Shown here: positions 26,203 through 35,329 of the stretch, piece after piece
Layout: each line of letters opens with the position of its first letter
Numbering within the stretch: the first letter of the stretch is position 1
Assembly: GCA_036169595.1 (NCBI GenBank)
Contig: CM069768.1
Coordinates: 3,452,501 to 3,495,000, forward strand
Origin: Dictyostelium firmibasis
Taxonomy: Eukaryota > Evosea > Eumycetozoa > Dictyosteliales > Dictyosteliaceae
Direction of reading: 5' to 3'
Length of the DNA: 42,500 bases
Position numbers and translations under genes: made by a program
Notes under the pieces: model-generated
Databases searched by the model: none
What the model was told of the DNA's origin: nothing
The model's input: the letters and a program-made list of their open reading frames with translations, nothing else

Positions 26203-26298
26203 GGGGATGTAGCTCATATGGTAGAGCGTATGGTTTGCATAAACAGCAACGATAATCAGATTTCCATAAGGTAAAGGGATCGATACCCTTCTTCTCCA
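26203..26298 (+). tRNA. tRNA-Ala (anticodon UGC) with a 23-nt intron
   Basis: Cloverleaf by eye: acceptor GGGGATG (26203-26209) with CTTCTCC (26291-26297), including the G3-U70 pair that marks alanine tRNA; D arm GCTC...GAGC; anticodon stem TATGG/CCATA with TGC at 26236-26238; T arm AAGGG/CCCTT (26274-26290); discriminator A. An intron of 23 nt (26240-26262) lies at the standard place one base 3' of the anticodon. Oddities are one mismatch in the acceptor stem (position 6-67) and a T-loop reading ATCGATA where TTCGANN is usual. The exon length of 73 nt is normal. Confidence 0.85.
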
Positions 26299-26327
26299 AT
26301 ATTTTCCAACAGAAAATCAAGGTCAAG

Positions 26328-26337
26328 GGTTCGACCC
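26328..26337 (+). promoter_or_regulatory. External B box downstream of tRNA-Ala
   Basis: GGTTCGACCC lies 30 nt after the tRNA end. External B boxes downstream of tRNA genes are known in D. discoideum and are linked to TFIIIC binding and to targeting by TRE3-type retrotransposons. Confidence 0.65.
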
Positions 26338-26387
26338 CCTAAAGAGAGGGGAATTTTGTGAGTTGACAAAACTCATCGACCGGGGGG

Positions 26388-26477
26388 CTTAGCGTAGTGG
26401 TTCCACGCTGAATCACAAGCCTCCGTGGCCAAGACCTTGGATCGAGTCTTGGTCATACCACGAAGTAACGTGGTCAT
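26388..26477 (+). repeat. tRNA-like repeat, copy 1
   Basis: It begins CTTAGCGTAGTGG (A-box-like), has GGATCGAGTC (B-box-like, 26439-26448) about 45 nt on, and ends with the hairpin ACCACG-6 nt-CGTGGT (about 26457-26474). No acceptor stem can close it, so it is not a working tRNA. Confidence 0.8.
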
Positions 26478-26499
26478 AATTAAAACCTCATTATTGGAG

Positions 26500-26588
26500 G
26501 CTATACGTAGTGGTTCTGCGCTGAATCACACAGTCTCCGTGGCCTTGGTTCGAGCCTTAGGTCATACCACGAGGTAACGTGGTCATAA
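26500..26588 (+). repeat. tRNA-like repeat, copy 2
   Basis: Same order as copy 1: CGTAGTGGTTC, CGCTGAATCACA, CTCCGTGGCC, B box GGTTCGAGCC, and the 3' hairpin with the same stem and a changed loop (GAGGTA against GAAGTA). It is several bases shorter in the middle. Confidence 0.8.
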
Positions 26589-26641
26589 ATAACACACCTC
26601 ATAATCAACCGGAAAAAAGCTCGACTTCCAAAAAACAACAA

Positions 26642-26680
<39 letters not shown>

Positions 26681-26741
26681 TGATTAGAAATTCTAATCCC
26701 AATAATATTAAAAAAAAAAAAAAAAAAAAAAACTCATCGAC

Positions 26742-27126
26742 ATGGAATATTCCAAAATCGCTCTCTCACTCAACTTCTATGGAATCAAAACAGGCCTCAT
26801 TTCAAATTTAAATAATATATGTAACTGCCACCACAACCCACACACAAAACCACTAAAATTACACTAAAAACAATTAAATAAACATAATAAATAGCGTATT
26901 TCTATATAATAAAAAAAAAAAAACAATTTCTTAGTTGGCAGACAATTTTATTCTAATGTTCTTTTGTATTAACACCACCGACAGACCTCATGTCTTATCA
27001 CAGGAAAAAATTGATAAATTTAAAAAAAAATTGGTTTGGAAGTTTTAACAAAAATGAAAAGAGAAGAATAAACTATATTTTTAATTTTTTAATGTTATTA
27101 TTTTATTTTTATTATTATTATTATTT
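26742..27126. other. Intergenic, possible retrotransposon relic then A/T-rich DNA
   Basis: 26742-26868 carries a short open frame (start ATG 26742) reading MEYSKIALSLNFYGIKTGL and CNCHHNPHTKP. Its C-rich codon use is unlike host genes and like the LINE relic at 35.6 kb, so it may be an old TRE fragment. The remainder has no feature I can identify beyond the 3' flank of the minus-strand gene. Confidence 0.35.
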
Positions 27127-30100
27127 TTAATTAAAATTGAAATTAGTATCGAATTTATAATCTTCATGATAAGAAAGTTCATTTTTCAAATGTTCTAATA
27201 AAGATTTATCATCTCTTAAATTTATGATTAAGTTTTGATTGTTTTTATGATAATAATACTTGATAATATGAATGTTATTTCTTCGAATTGACTCGGTGAT
27301 TGCATAGTTTGTTATTTTATGTTGTTTTGGATAATATTTGAGCAAAAGTTCACACATAGTAATGTCACCCTTTGCAAAAGCACAAATAAATATATTATCG
27401 TTTTGTTCTTGGTATTCTTGGGTTCTTTTTTCCAATAGGGTTTTTGATTTTTCGTCATTGGCAACTTTGAATCTATTGTATGCATTTTCGATCATTAGTT
27501 TGGTTTCTTCGGAATCCATGATAGAGGCCAACAAAGTCTCTCTTTCGGGTGAGTAATTTTCTTCATCAAGTGCTATTTTATTATTATGGTTATCGTAAAG
27601 AATGCAGATTAAATTATCTAGAAAATTTTCTCTTGTTTCAATATTAATGAATTGATTGTATTCATTGTCTTGACATCTCAATACATATTCGACTATATCG
27701 TTAACTAAAAAAACAGAAAAAGTTAAATTATCAAACTTCAATTGATTGGCTAAAAATAAAGTTTGATTTTTAACTTTATCAAAATGATTCTCGACAATGT
27801 ATTTAAACTCCAAAATATAGGCATAATTGTTATCGAAGCCTAAATGTGGTAGGCTAAAAAAGGGGATATCATAATTTTTTAATAGATGTTCAGTGATGTC
27901 AAATCTACTCCAAAATAATGACCTTGAAAATATTGTTGTTTGAAATGAGGATCTGTACCAATTCCATTCGATAAATCTTTGAATCTCGTCAATATTCATT
28001 ACCATACATGACAAGTCTAAAACAGAGTTTGAAAAATTAAAAGTATTGATACAAGGAAGTGAAAATTTTAAACCTTCTGTAGAACTTTCTTCATTTGATA
28101 GTAAGGATGATGGAGGTGGAGGTTGTTCTCTATTGAGGAGTAGATCACTGGTTGGTAATAGAGTGTTTGCAGGTGAATTATAAATGAATTCTTGTAATGG
28201 GAACAATTGATTTTCTTCTTGACAGACATAGTTCTCTTCATTGGTTAACTCGATTTGTTTATTAATGAAATCCAATTGAAGGAAAAAAAGATCAACCCTT
28301 CGAATATCCAAAAAATACTTTAGGTCTGCATTTAATGATTGAAAGAGAAACTCGTTTACAATGTCCACTTCATAAATGATCGAATGTGAAAGTTGATGAA
28401 CAAGTTGGAGTAGTACTTGGTCAAATTTTGTATTATATTCACCAGTTTCGCTATTAACACCCAAAACATACTCGAAAGTGAATATATCAGGTTGTAAATA
28501 GTTTGCTAAATTGAATCCTTTTTGATTGATTTCATTTAAACCTTCATAGTCTTCTATGGAACAATTATAGGACTGCTCATAGTTAAGTTCGAAAAAGACT
28601 GTAATACCTGGTCTGGACATAATGTATTTTGTGAATTTTGATGACCTAATTAGAAGATAAAAAAATGAATTAAACAATGAATGATAGATTGGAACTGAAT
28701 GATGTTGAAGTAATTGATAAAGTTTTGTAACTTCTTTTGATGTAATATATTCCCTTTGAATTAACATTTGAAATAGATAATTTACAATCACTTCAACCGA
28801 ACGAGAAAGTTTAACTACATTTAATTTTTTTGTTTTTGAGTATTTTTTAATCATGACTTCTATCAACCGATAGAGTGAATCGAATTCTATCAATTGTTTA
28901 TCATTATGAATGATATGAAGTTTTTTTGTAAATAGTTGTCTTTGAAAATTTTTCACAGTTTCAAAGTCATCAACTGTGAATCTAATATCATCCAAACTAT
29001 TAACCAATAACTCCAATAATTTGAAATCCAAATCAAACATTGCGCTCAATAGGAAATCATTAACATTCAATGTGTTTGATGGGAAAACTATAATTATTTC
29101 TGATGGTTCTATGGTCTTGAAAACATTAGAGAAAAATGATGTCAAATCTTGCTTTGTAAATACTTTAAATCCTGTTTCACTGAAATAATTTATTAACTTT
29201 AAAACATCTTCTTTAGATGATGGTAAATCATACAAGTCTTTGTTTTGTTGTTGTAGTGGTTGTTTGGAAAATGATGATGCACCTATTATTGAATCGATCT
29301 TTTTTAATCGTTCAATGTCACACTCTTTAATTGCTTTAAAATAAGGTTTAATAAAGAAAAATTCATGTGTAAATAAGTGGCACATATTTAAAGGAATATT
29401 TTCTTTGTTTTCATATAAATATATGGAGGATTCAAATGTTTCAAACACGAATTTTCTTGAAAAAATGAATTCCTTGAACAATTCACATTTGGTAGATTTA
29501 AAAATCCAGTCAAAATTTGATTTGTCTTTAATTGTTATTGTTCTCGAGATTGGATCAATTAATTTGAAAAATGGTTCATACCATTCAATGTTATTTTCTC
29601 TAAAAGCATTCATTGCTCTCTGTATGATTGCAATAATCTCATATTGAGCTGCGAAAAAATGGAGTTCCAAAGCTAAATATCTGCAAAGTGTAATTAATTT
29701 TGATTCATTAATATCATTACTACTGCAATTTTCATATTCTTCATCATTTAGTGAATAAAAACCATCGTTATGAAATTCATTTATTGATTCTCCATATTTT
29801 AGAATGTAGCTTTTATTAAATTGGATTTCTCTTGAAACTATAACAATTAATCTTTGTAATAGCTTTAATTTTTTCTCTTGAGAGGTGTTTTGATTTTTAA
29901 TGATTTCTTCTATACTGTTTTGGATAGCTTTAGGAGTTTCAATATAAAACCCATGACAACATTTGAAATTGATTTCCATTTTTAATAACAATTCATCGAT
30001 TGAATCTGTAATTTTAAAAGTCTCGTTGGAATGATTTTTTTTCACTACATTCAAATCTAATAATCTTTTCATTATTTGATAGTTTCCTAATTCTATAAAA

Positions 30101-31113
30101 TTTCTATACTCTATAAAATTATTTGAATATTTATCTTCAAGATGTAGAAAATTATTTGAATGTCTATCATCATCATCGTCATCATCATAATCGCCATCAA
30201 CTTTATATTGAAATCCAATTTCATATTCAAAAGATCCTATTGGTGGTGGTGGTGGTGGTGGTGGTGTTGTTGTTGTTGTTGTATCGTCATCGTCATCATT
30301 ATAATCGCCATCAACTTTTAATAATCCAATTTCATATTTAAAAGATCCTGTTGTTGTTGTTGTCGGTGTTGTTGTTGTTGTTGTTGTTGTTGTTTTTGTT
30401 GGTAATATATATAAATTTGGGTTATCTAAAAGTAATTGTACAACAGTTAATGCATATTTTTTATTACTTATTGCCAAATTTAAGGATTTCTTTTTAGTTT
30501 CATCATTGAGAATAATATTCTTTTTAGTATCATGATTTAAGAGTAAAAGAGAAACCATTTCAGAATCACATTTTTCAAGAGCTAATTGAATAGTTGATGG
30601 ATAAACCATAAATGAGTAGGGTTCGCTAATTAAAATATTGATAGCCTCTTTACAATTACTAATTACTGCAGCTTTTGTAAGATCACATACTTCAAATTCC
30701 TCTCTTCTTTTTTCTAATAGTAAAAGGATTAACGATTTCAATATGGATGCTTCTTTTTCGTCTTGTTTTTGGATTTTTGCTTTTTCATCTAAAAAGGTTC
30801 CATTTAAAATTGAAAAATATTTAAATAAAACCTCAATAGATTTCTTATTGAATAGAATGAAATCATTATTTTCTATTTTATTCTTTAACAATGAGTATTG
30901 ACGATTAACTATTAACCAATAAAATGATGAGATATATTCGAATTTTAATCTATTCTCAACACCAACTTGACGATAGTTATGATAAATCTCCCATTCTGTT
31001 CTTTGAATTTTTTCTATTATAAGATTTAATAAAACTTTATTATTAATTACTTTCCAAAATAAATCTTCACCATTTTCATAATCACCAATAGGTTTACTAT
31101 TTATTTCTTCCAT
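27127..31113 (-). CDS. Large dictyostelid-type hypothetical protein, 1328 aa
   Basis: A single long exon. The start region MEEINSKPIGDYENGEDLFWKVINNKVLLNLI resembles the opening (LFW-x-V-x-N-K-x-L) of a large family of dictyostelid proteins with degenerate helical or ankyrin-like repeats; that link is by memory of the pattern only. Most of the protein is predicted helical, with recurrent pairs of short helices (for example AINILISEPYSF, MVSLLLLNHDTK, ALTVVQLLLDNPN, MCELLLKYYPKQH) that look like worn ankyrin repeats. There is no signal peptide or catalytic motif. Near residues 240-325 is a low-complexity insert with poly-Thr, poly-Pro and poly-Asp, containing an internal duplication. Function unknown. 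Confidence 0.82.
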   Translation of the reverse strand: MEEINSKPIGDYENGEDLFWKVINNKVLLNLIIEKIQRTEWEIYHNYRQVGVENRLKFEYISSFYWLIVNRQYSLLKNKIENNDFILFNKKSIEVLFKYFSILNGTFLDEKAKIQKQDEKEASILKSLILLLLEKRREEFEVCDLTKAAVISNCKEAINILISEPYSFMVYPSTIQLALEKCDSEMVSLLLLNHDTKKNIILNDETKKKSLNLAISNKKYALTVVQLLLDNPNLYILPTKTTTTTTTTTPTTTTTGSFKYEIGLLKVDGDYNDDDDDTTTTTTPPPPPPPPIGSFEYEIGFQYKVDGDYDDDDDDDRHSNNFLHLEDKYSNNFIEYRNFIELGNYQIMKRLLDLNVVKKNHSNETFKITDSIDELLLKMEINFKCCHGFYIETPKAIQNSIEEIIKNQNTSQEKKLKLLQRLIVIVSREIQFNKSYILKYGESINEFHNDGFYSLNDEEYENCSSNDINESKLITLCRYLALELHFFAAQYEIIAIIQRAMNAFRENNIEWYEPFFKLIDPISRTITIKDKSNFDWIFKSTKCELFKEFIFSRKFVFETFESSIYLYENKENIPLNMCHLFTHEFFFIKPYFKAIKECDIERLKKIDSIIGASSFSKQPLQQQNKDLYDLPSSKEDVLKLINYFSETGFKVFTKQDLTSFFSNVFKTIEPSEIIIVFPSNTLNVNDFLLSAMFDLDFKLLELLVNSLDDIRFTVDDFETVKNFQRQLFTKKLHIIHNDKQLIEFDSLYRLIEVMIKKYSKTKKLNVVKLSRSVEVIVNYLFQMLIQREYITSKEVTKLYQLLQHHSVPIYHSLFNSFFYLLIRSSKFTKYIMSRPGITVFFELNYEQSYNCSIEDYEGLNEINQKGFNLANYLQPDIFTFEYVLGVNSETGEYNTKFDQVLLQLVHQLSHSIIYEVDIVNEFLFQSLNADLKYFLDIRRVDLFFLQLDFINKQIELTNEENYVCQEENQLFPLQEFIYNSPANTLLPTSDLLLNREQPPPPSSLLSNEESSTEGLKFSLPCINTFNFSNSVLDLSCMVMNIDEIQRFIEWNWYRSSFQTTIFSRSLFWSRFDITEHLLKNYDIPFFSLPHLGFDNNYAYILEFKYIVENHFDKVKNQTLFLANQLKFDNLTFSVFLVNDIVEYVLRCQDNEYNQFINIETRENFLDNLICILYDNHNNKIALDEENYSPERETLLASIMDSEETKLMIENAYNRFKVANDEKSKTLLEKRTQEYQEQNDNIFICAFAKGDITMCELLLKYYPKQHKITNYAITESIRRNNIHIIKYYYHKNNQNLIINLRDDKSLLEHLKNELSYHEDYKFDTNFNFN
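30170..30345 (-). repeat. Imperfect coding duplication inside the 1328-aa protein gene
   Basis: Two neighbouring segments encode GSFKYEIGLLKVDGDY and GSFEYEIGFQYKVDGDY, each followed by poly-Asp and preceded by a Thr/Pro run. One segment lies at about 30165-30240 and the other at about 30288-30345. Confidence 0.9.
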
Positions 31114-31246
31114 TTTTTGGTTTTTTTTTTTTTTTTTTTTTTTTTTCTTCTTTAATTAAATAAATATATATTTGATAATGGATTTTAATTATAAAAAAGA
31201 TAGACAAAAAAAAAAAAAAAAAAAAAAAATTGCACTTTTTAAAAAG

Positions 31247-31284
<38 letters not shown>

Positions 31285-31940
31285 AAAAAAAAATTCCACA
31301 AAAAAAAATAAAAAAATCAATTATTTCATTGAAAAAATAGATTATCGTATTTTTTGATTCGATCATCTGAGGTCAGAAATTTTTTTTTTTTTAATTTTTT
31401 TTTTTCACAATCAAACTCGTTTTTATTTTTATATAATAGTTTTTTATTTACGTCACTATTGAATGTCATGTTCAGTGAAGTTATATATTTCATTCACAGA
31501 TTTTAAAGTTTTCATTGAAGTGGTGTTTTTTTTAATTTTTTTTTTTTTTTTTTGTTTTGTTTTTTGACCTATGGTTCATGAAATTGTTTTATGAATTGTT
31601 ATTTTTTTTTTTTTTTTATTTTTTTTTTAATTACCGCAATTTAAATAAATTTTTTTTTTTTTTTTTTTTTTTTCTGTTTCTATTTCTTATTATTTCTAGT
31701 TAATATAGTTTTTTTTTTTCCTGTTTCTGTTTTTTTATTATTTCTAGTTATAGTGGTTTTTTTTTTTTTTTTTTCCTAGGCAAAGATGAGTGTTCAAAGT
31801 ACAGTAAATCAAATAGTACATTAAGAAATGAAACAATCAAATTTATTTTTAAAATAATTATTAATAAATAGTATTTCTTTTTTTTTTTTTTTTTTTTGTG
31901 TGATTACCAAAATTCCCCATTTTGATAAACCATTAAATAT
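31114..31940. other. Intergenic between two minus-strand genes
   Basis: About 830 bp, mostly A and T runs. 31674-31756 is an imperfect 47-bp tandem duplication (CTGTTTCT...ATTTCTAGTTA twice). A 12-codon frame after CCTAG at 31787 is too short to call. A patch at 31440-31530 is of mixed composition without structure. Confidence 0.55.
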
Positions 31941-33029
31941 TTATTTATTTGAAACAGATATGGAAACCGATGAAATTGGAGTTTTTTTGTAAAATTTTTT
32001 TTCAAAATAGTGTTTAAAAACCGTATACACCATGAAAGGAGTTAAAAAGAAGGGTTTAGCCTGAAGTATTATAGGAATTAGAGTTACCGAGTAAAGAATG
32101 AACCAAGAATTATCTAAATGGGGATCAGGGGCCATAAAACTTGGGAAGGGAATTTTACTAATAAATTTCTTTACACTTGGGTCATAGGCTTGTTTAAAGG
32201 AATCATCAGTTAAAATTGATAAAAGTCCACATGTTATAGCGGTAGCATGAATTTGAATTAGTTTACTGCCATAAAACTTTGGAGTGGCTCTTATAGTTCT
32301 AATACCCATATAGACCAAACCGCAAAGATACGCAGAGGTAAAATTTGAAACAACTTGGGTTTTTAAATAAGAATCAATATTTTTTTGAACAAAGATTGGA
32401 AATATTGATTCTTTCCCAATTTTGGAATTGGCAATATATTTGAATTGTTCTGGTAAAATGATCTCTGGTAAATTAAGATCCTTATGATGATCAATTGTAT
32501 ATTTAATTATCAATTCATACAATCTCGATGGAGGAGTCCTATAAAATGAAGTTTTTTTAATTTCGGCTTGTATTGATTCAAATTTCTTAACGTTTGTATT
32601 TCTAATTATATTTTTAAATTTTTTATCTTCGATGTCACTATTTGGATGTTTAATTAAATAATCAAGACAATACTGATAAATACCACTCTCGATCAATCTT
32701 TCTATTGCAAATGCTGTATCATTAATAGATTCGTATATCAAATGATATGCATCTTCATCACTAAGTTGATAAATGATTTTCTTTGAAATTAAATCATAGT
32801 CTTCTTTAGTTAAACGATCAAATAGTGAATCATCAAATAATAATGGTACTTGTCCTATCAATTGACTTGGATTTCTAAAATTTATGATATGTTTTGTTTT
32901 TTCATGCACTAATGTTACTATATAAATTAATAAAGCAACTTTTAAAGGTCTGACTATTAGTTCTTGTCCTAATGTTAAGGATTCATCTGGTGATTGTTTT
33001 TGGTTTTTATCACTTTCATTTTCACTTTG

Positions 33030-33078
<49 letters not shown>

Positions 33079-33461
33079 CCTTGTTCACTTTCTTGTTGAT
33101 ATTCAAATGGTGATTTTAAAACCACTGGATTTATAAGTGGTTGTGGTTGTGATTGTGGTTGTGTTTGTGATTGTGGTTGTGATTGTGGTGATTGTGGTGA
33201 TTGTAGTGATTGTGGTGATTGAGATTGTTGTTTTATCTCAGTTTCTTTTTTTTGTGTGATAGATTTTAGTTTTTCAAAAAATGATGGTTTTGCATTTTTT
33301 ATCAATAGTTCATCATTATTGTTTTCTTTTTCTTTATTCTCTTGATCAGATAGTCTAACACTAAAGTATCTATTTTTATTTAATAAACCACAATTAATTG
33401 ATCTTGTTGAGTTATTCTTTATAAAATTGAATAAGTGTTTATTTGTTTTTAATTTTTGCAT
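31941..33461 (-). CDS. Predicted mitochondrial membrane protein of unknown function, 506 aa
   Basis: A single exon. The N-terminus MQKLKTNKHLFNFIKNNSTR is Lys/Arg/Asn-rich without acidic residues, followed by NRYFSVRL, a good mitochondrial presequence. Residues about 85-150 are low-complexity (SPQ repeats, then poly-Asn). The rest is well-ordered and eukaryote-like, with hydrophobic segments near residues 175-190 (PLKVALLIYIVTLV), about 375-390, about 400-412 and about 455-470 (SWFILYSVTLIPIIL). Several membrane passes in the inner or outer mitochondrial membrane are likely. I do not recognise a family motif. Between the first and second hydrophobic segments is a soluble helical region of about 180 residues. 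Confidence 0.8.
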
Positions 33462-33524
33462 TATTTTTTATAATGAAAACAAAAAAAAAACAAAAAATAT
33501 AAAAAAAAAAAAAAATTAAAAAAA

Positions 33525-33647
33525 ATAAAATAAATTAATAAAAAACTATTTTGGTTTGCTAAAATTTTTTTTTTTTTATAAATTAAAAAAATATAAAATA
33601 AATTAATAAAAAACTATTTTGGTTTGCTAAAATTTTTTTTTTTTTAA
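33525..33647. repeat. 68-bp tandem duplication
   Basis: The segment containing AAAAAACTATTTTGGTTTGC and a following T run occurs twice with a 68-bp period (GGTTTGCT at 33553 and 33621), just upstream of the mitochondrial protein gene. Confidence 0.9.
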
Positions 33648-33704
33648 TATTAATGATTATTGTATGACCTTCATCTTGAACAATGATGCGGATCATCTTT
33701 CCGA

Positions 33705-33717
33705 GATTCGAACCCAC
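33705..33717 (-). promoter_or_regulatory. External B box downstream of tRNA-Val
   Basis: GTGGGTTCGAATC on the minus strand lies 36 nt past the 3' end of the tRNA gene, with the same layout as at tRNA-Ala. Confidence 0.6.
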
Positions 33718-33753
33718 GATCTATAAACGGGAAGTTCCAAAAATTCTGTTTAG

Positions 33754-33827
33754 TATTCAGAGCGGGAATCGAACCCACGACCTAATCCGTGTTAAGGATT
33801 CGTGATAACCGACTACACCATCCGAAC
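33754..33827 (-). tRNA. tRNA-Val (anticodon AAC)
   Basis: Minus strand, 74 nt without intron: acceptor GTTCGGA with TCTGAAT (two G-U wobbles, G1-U72 and G5-U68); A box GGTGTAGTCGGTTATCAC; anticodon stem AATCC/GGATT with loop TTAACAC giving AAC; T arm GTGGG-TTCGATT-CCCGC; discriminator A. All parts pair. A U at position 32 and the wobble closing pair are slightly unusual, but it looks functional. Confidence 0.88.
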
Positions 33828-34090
33828 AGATATATTTTTTAGAAAAAAATAGCCTGTAATTTTTTTTTATTTTGGGTGCCACTTTCAAATGTTAACACCC
33901 GTATCAAATATCATTATTTGTAATTAACATCAAAAATCACCAACCACACGACACATTATTTCTCATTTGTGTACAGATTACAAACAACTATCACTTTTTA
34001 TTTCTAAAAAAAATAAAAAAAAAAATAATAATAAATAATTAAAAAATATCGACCAAATGAAAAAAAACGCAGTTTTTTTTCATTTTCGTT

Positions 34091-34137
<47 letters not shown>

Positions 34138-34563
34138 GAATATCACAGTTTTTTAGGCTGTCTCTCCTCGAGAATAGAACTCGTGTTTATTGTTTTTTTT
34201 TTTTTACAGGCTCAATTAATGTATAAAATTAATGTTTTGAGTGTGTGGCACAAAGGGGAAATAATGTGTCTTTATCTGGCTGGTAACATTTGGTGTTAAT
34301 TACAAACAGTGATATTTGATACTTGTGTTAACATTCAAACCAGCACCTTTTTGGATTGATACTTTGGGGTTGATATTTTTTTTTGATATTTTTAGTTTGA
34401 TATTTTAATTTGATAATTTTTTTAATTATTTTTCATTTTTTTTTTGATTTTTTTTCATTTTTTTTTTTTTTTTTTTTTTTTTAAAAGCCGGATTTTTTTT
34501 GCAAAATTTCCTTTATTCTAAAAAAAAAAGAGTATCAAAATGAATTTGAAAAAATGAATTGTT

Positions 34564-35329
34564 GATAGTTGTTTGTAATCTGTACACAAATGAGAAATAA
34601 TGTGTCGTGTGGTTGGTGATTTTTGATGTTAATTACAAATAATGATATTTGATACGGGTGTTAACATTTGAAAGTGGCACAACGAAAATGAAAAAAAACT
34701 GCGTTTTTTTTCATTTGGTCGATATTTTTTAATTATTTATTATTATTTTTTTTTTATTTTTTTTTTAAAATAAAAAGTGATAGTTGTTTGTAATCTGTAC
34801 ACAAATGAGAAATAATGTGTCGTGTGGTTGGTGATTTTTGATGTTAATTACAAATAATGATATTTGATACGGGTGTTAACATTTGAAAGTGGCACAACGA
34901 AAATGAAAAAAAACTGCGTTTTTTTTCATTTGGTCGATATTTTTTAATTATTTATTATTATTTTTTTTTTATTTTTTTTTTAAAATAAAAAGTGATAGTT
35001 GTTTGTAATCTGTACACAAATGAGAAATAATGTGTCGTGTGGTTGGTGATTTTTGATGTTAATTACAAATAATGATATTTGATACGGGTGTTAACATTTG
35101 AAAGTGGCACAACGAAAATGAAAAAAAACTGCGTTTTTTTTCATTTGGTCGATATTTTTTAATTATTTATTATTATTTTTTTTTTATTTTTTTTTTAAAA
35201 TAAAAAGTGATAGTTGTTTGTAATCTGTACACAAATGAGAAATAATGTGTCGTGTGGTTGGTGATTTTTGATGTTAATTACAAATAATGATATTTGATAC
35301 GGGTGTTAACATTTGAAAGTGGCACAACG
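34564..35329 (+). repeat. 215-bp tandem array, 3.5 near-identical copies
   Basis: The motif GTTTGTAATCTGTACAC recurs at 34571, 34786, 35001 and 35216, an exact 215-bp spacing. Copies appear identical by eye, including their A/T runs, so the array is very young. Each unit holds a perfect hairpin with 14-bp arms (AAATGAAAAAAAAC and its complement) around a TGC loop. Confidence 0.96.

Larger units (their letters stand above)
26381..26728 (+). mobile_element. Dimeric tRNA-like, A-tailed insertion (SINE-like) 82 bp downstream of tRNA-Ala
   Basis: This segment contains two tandem copies of a ~90-nt tRNA-like repeat (about 26388-26477 and 26500-26588). A unique piece, a ~35-nt poly(A), a short palindromic piece and a second A run follow. 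The whole is bracketed by direct repeats sharing ACTCATCGAC (26371-26380 and 26732-26741; 13 bp counting preceding A). Direct flanking repeats of this size plus an A tail are the mark of LINE-driven insertion. The position just past the external B box is where TRE3-type elements insert. It codes for nothing. It could instead be an untranslated piece of a larger TRE. Confidence 0.6.

Noticed and set aside
26108-26326. 72-codon minus-strand frame
   Set aside because: It runs antisense through the tRNA-Ala gene; the tRNA fully explains the sequence.
26388-26588. Two additional tRNA genes
   Set aside because: A- and B-box-like motifs are present, but no acceptor stem or proper anticodon arm can be drawn, and the copies end in a different conserved hairpin.
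31789-31824. Possible short exon after TTTCCTAG (ATG AGT GTT...)
   Set aside because: Only 12 codons, no upstream donor or neighbouring coding sequence to join.
34564-35329. CRISPR-like array
   Set aside because: Units are contiguous 215-bp tandem copies without unique spacers in a eukaryotic genome.
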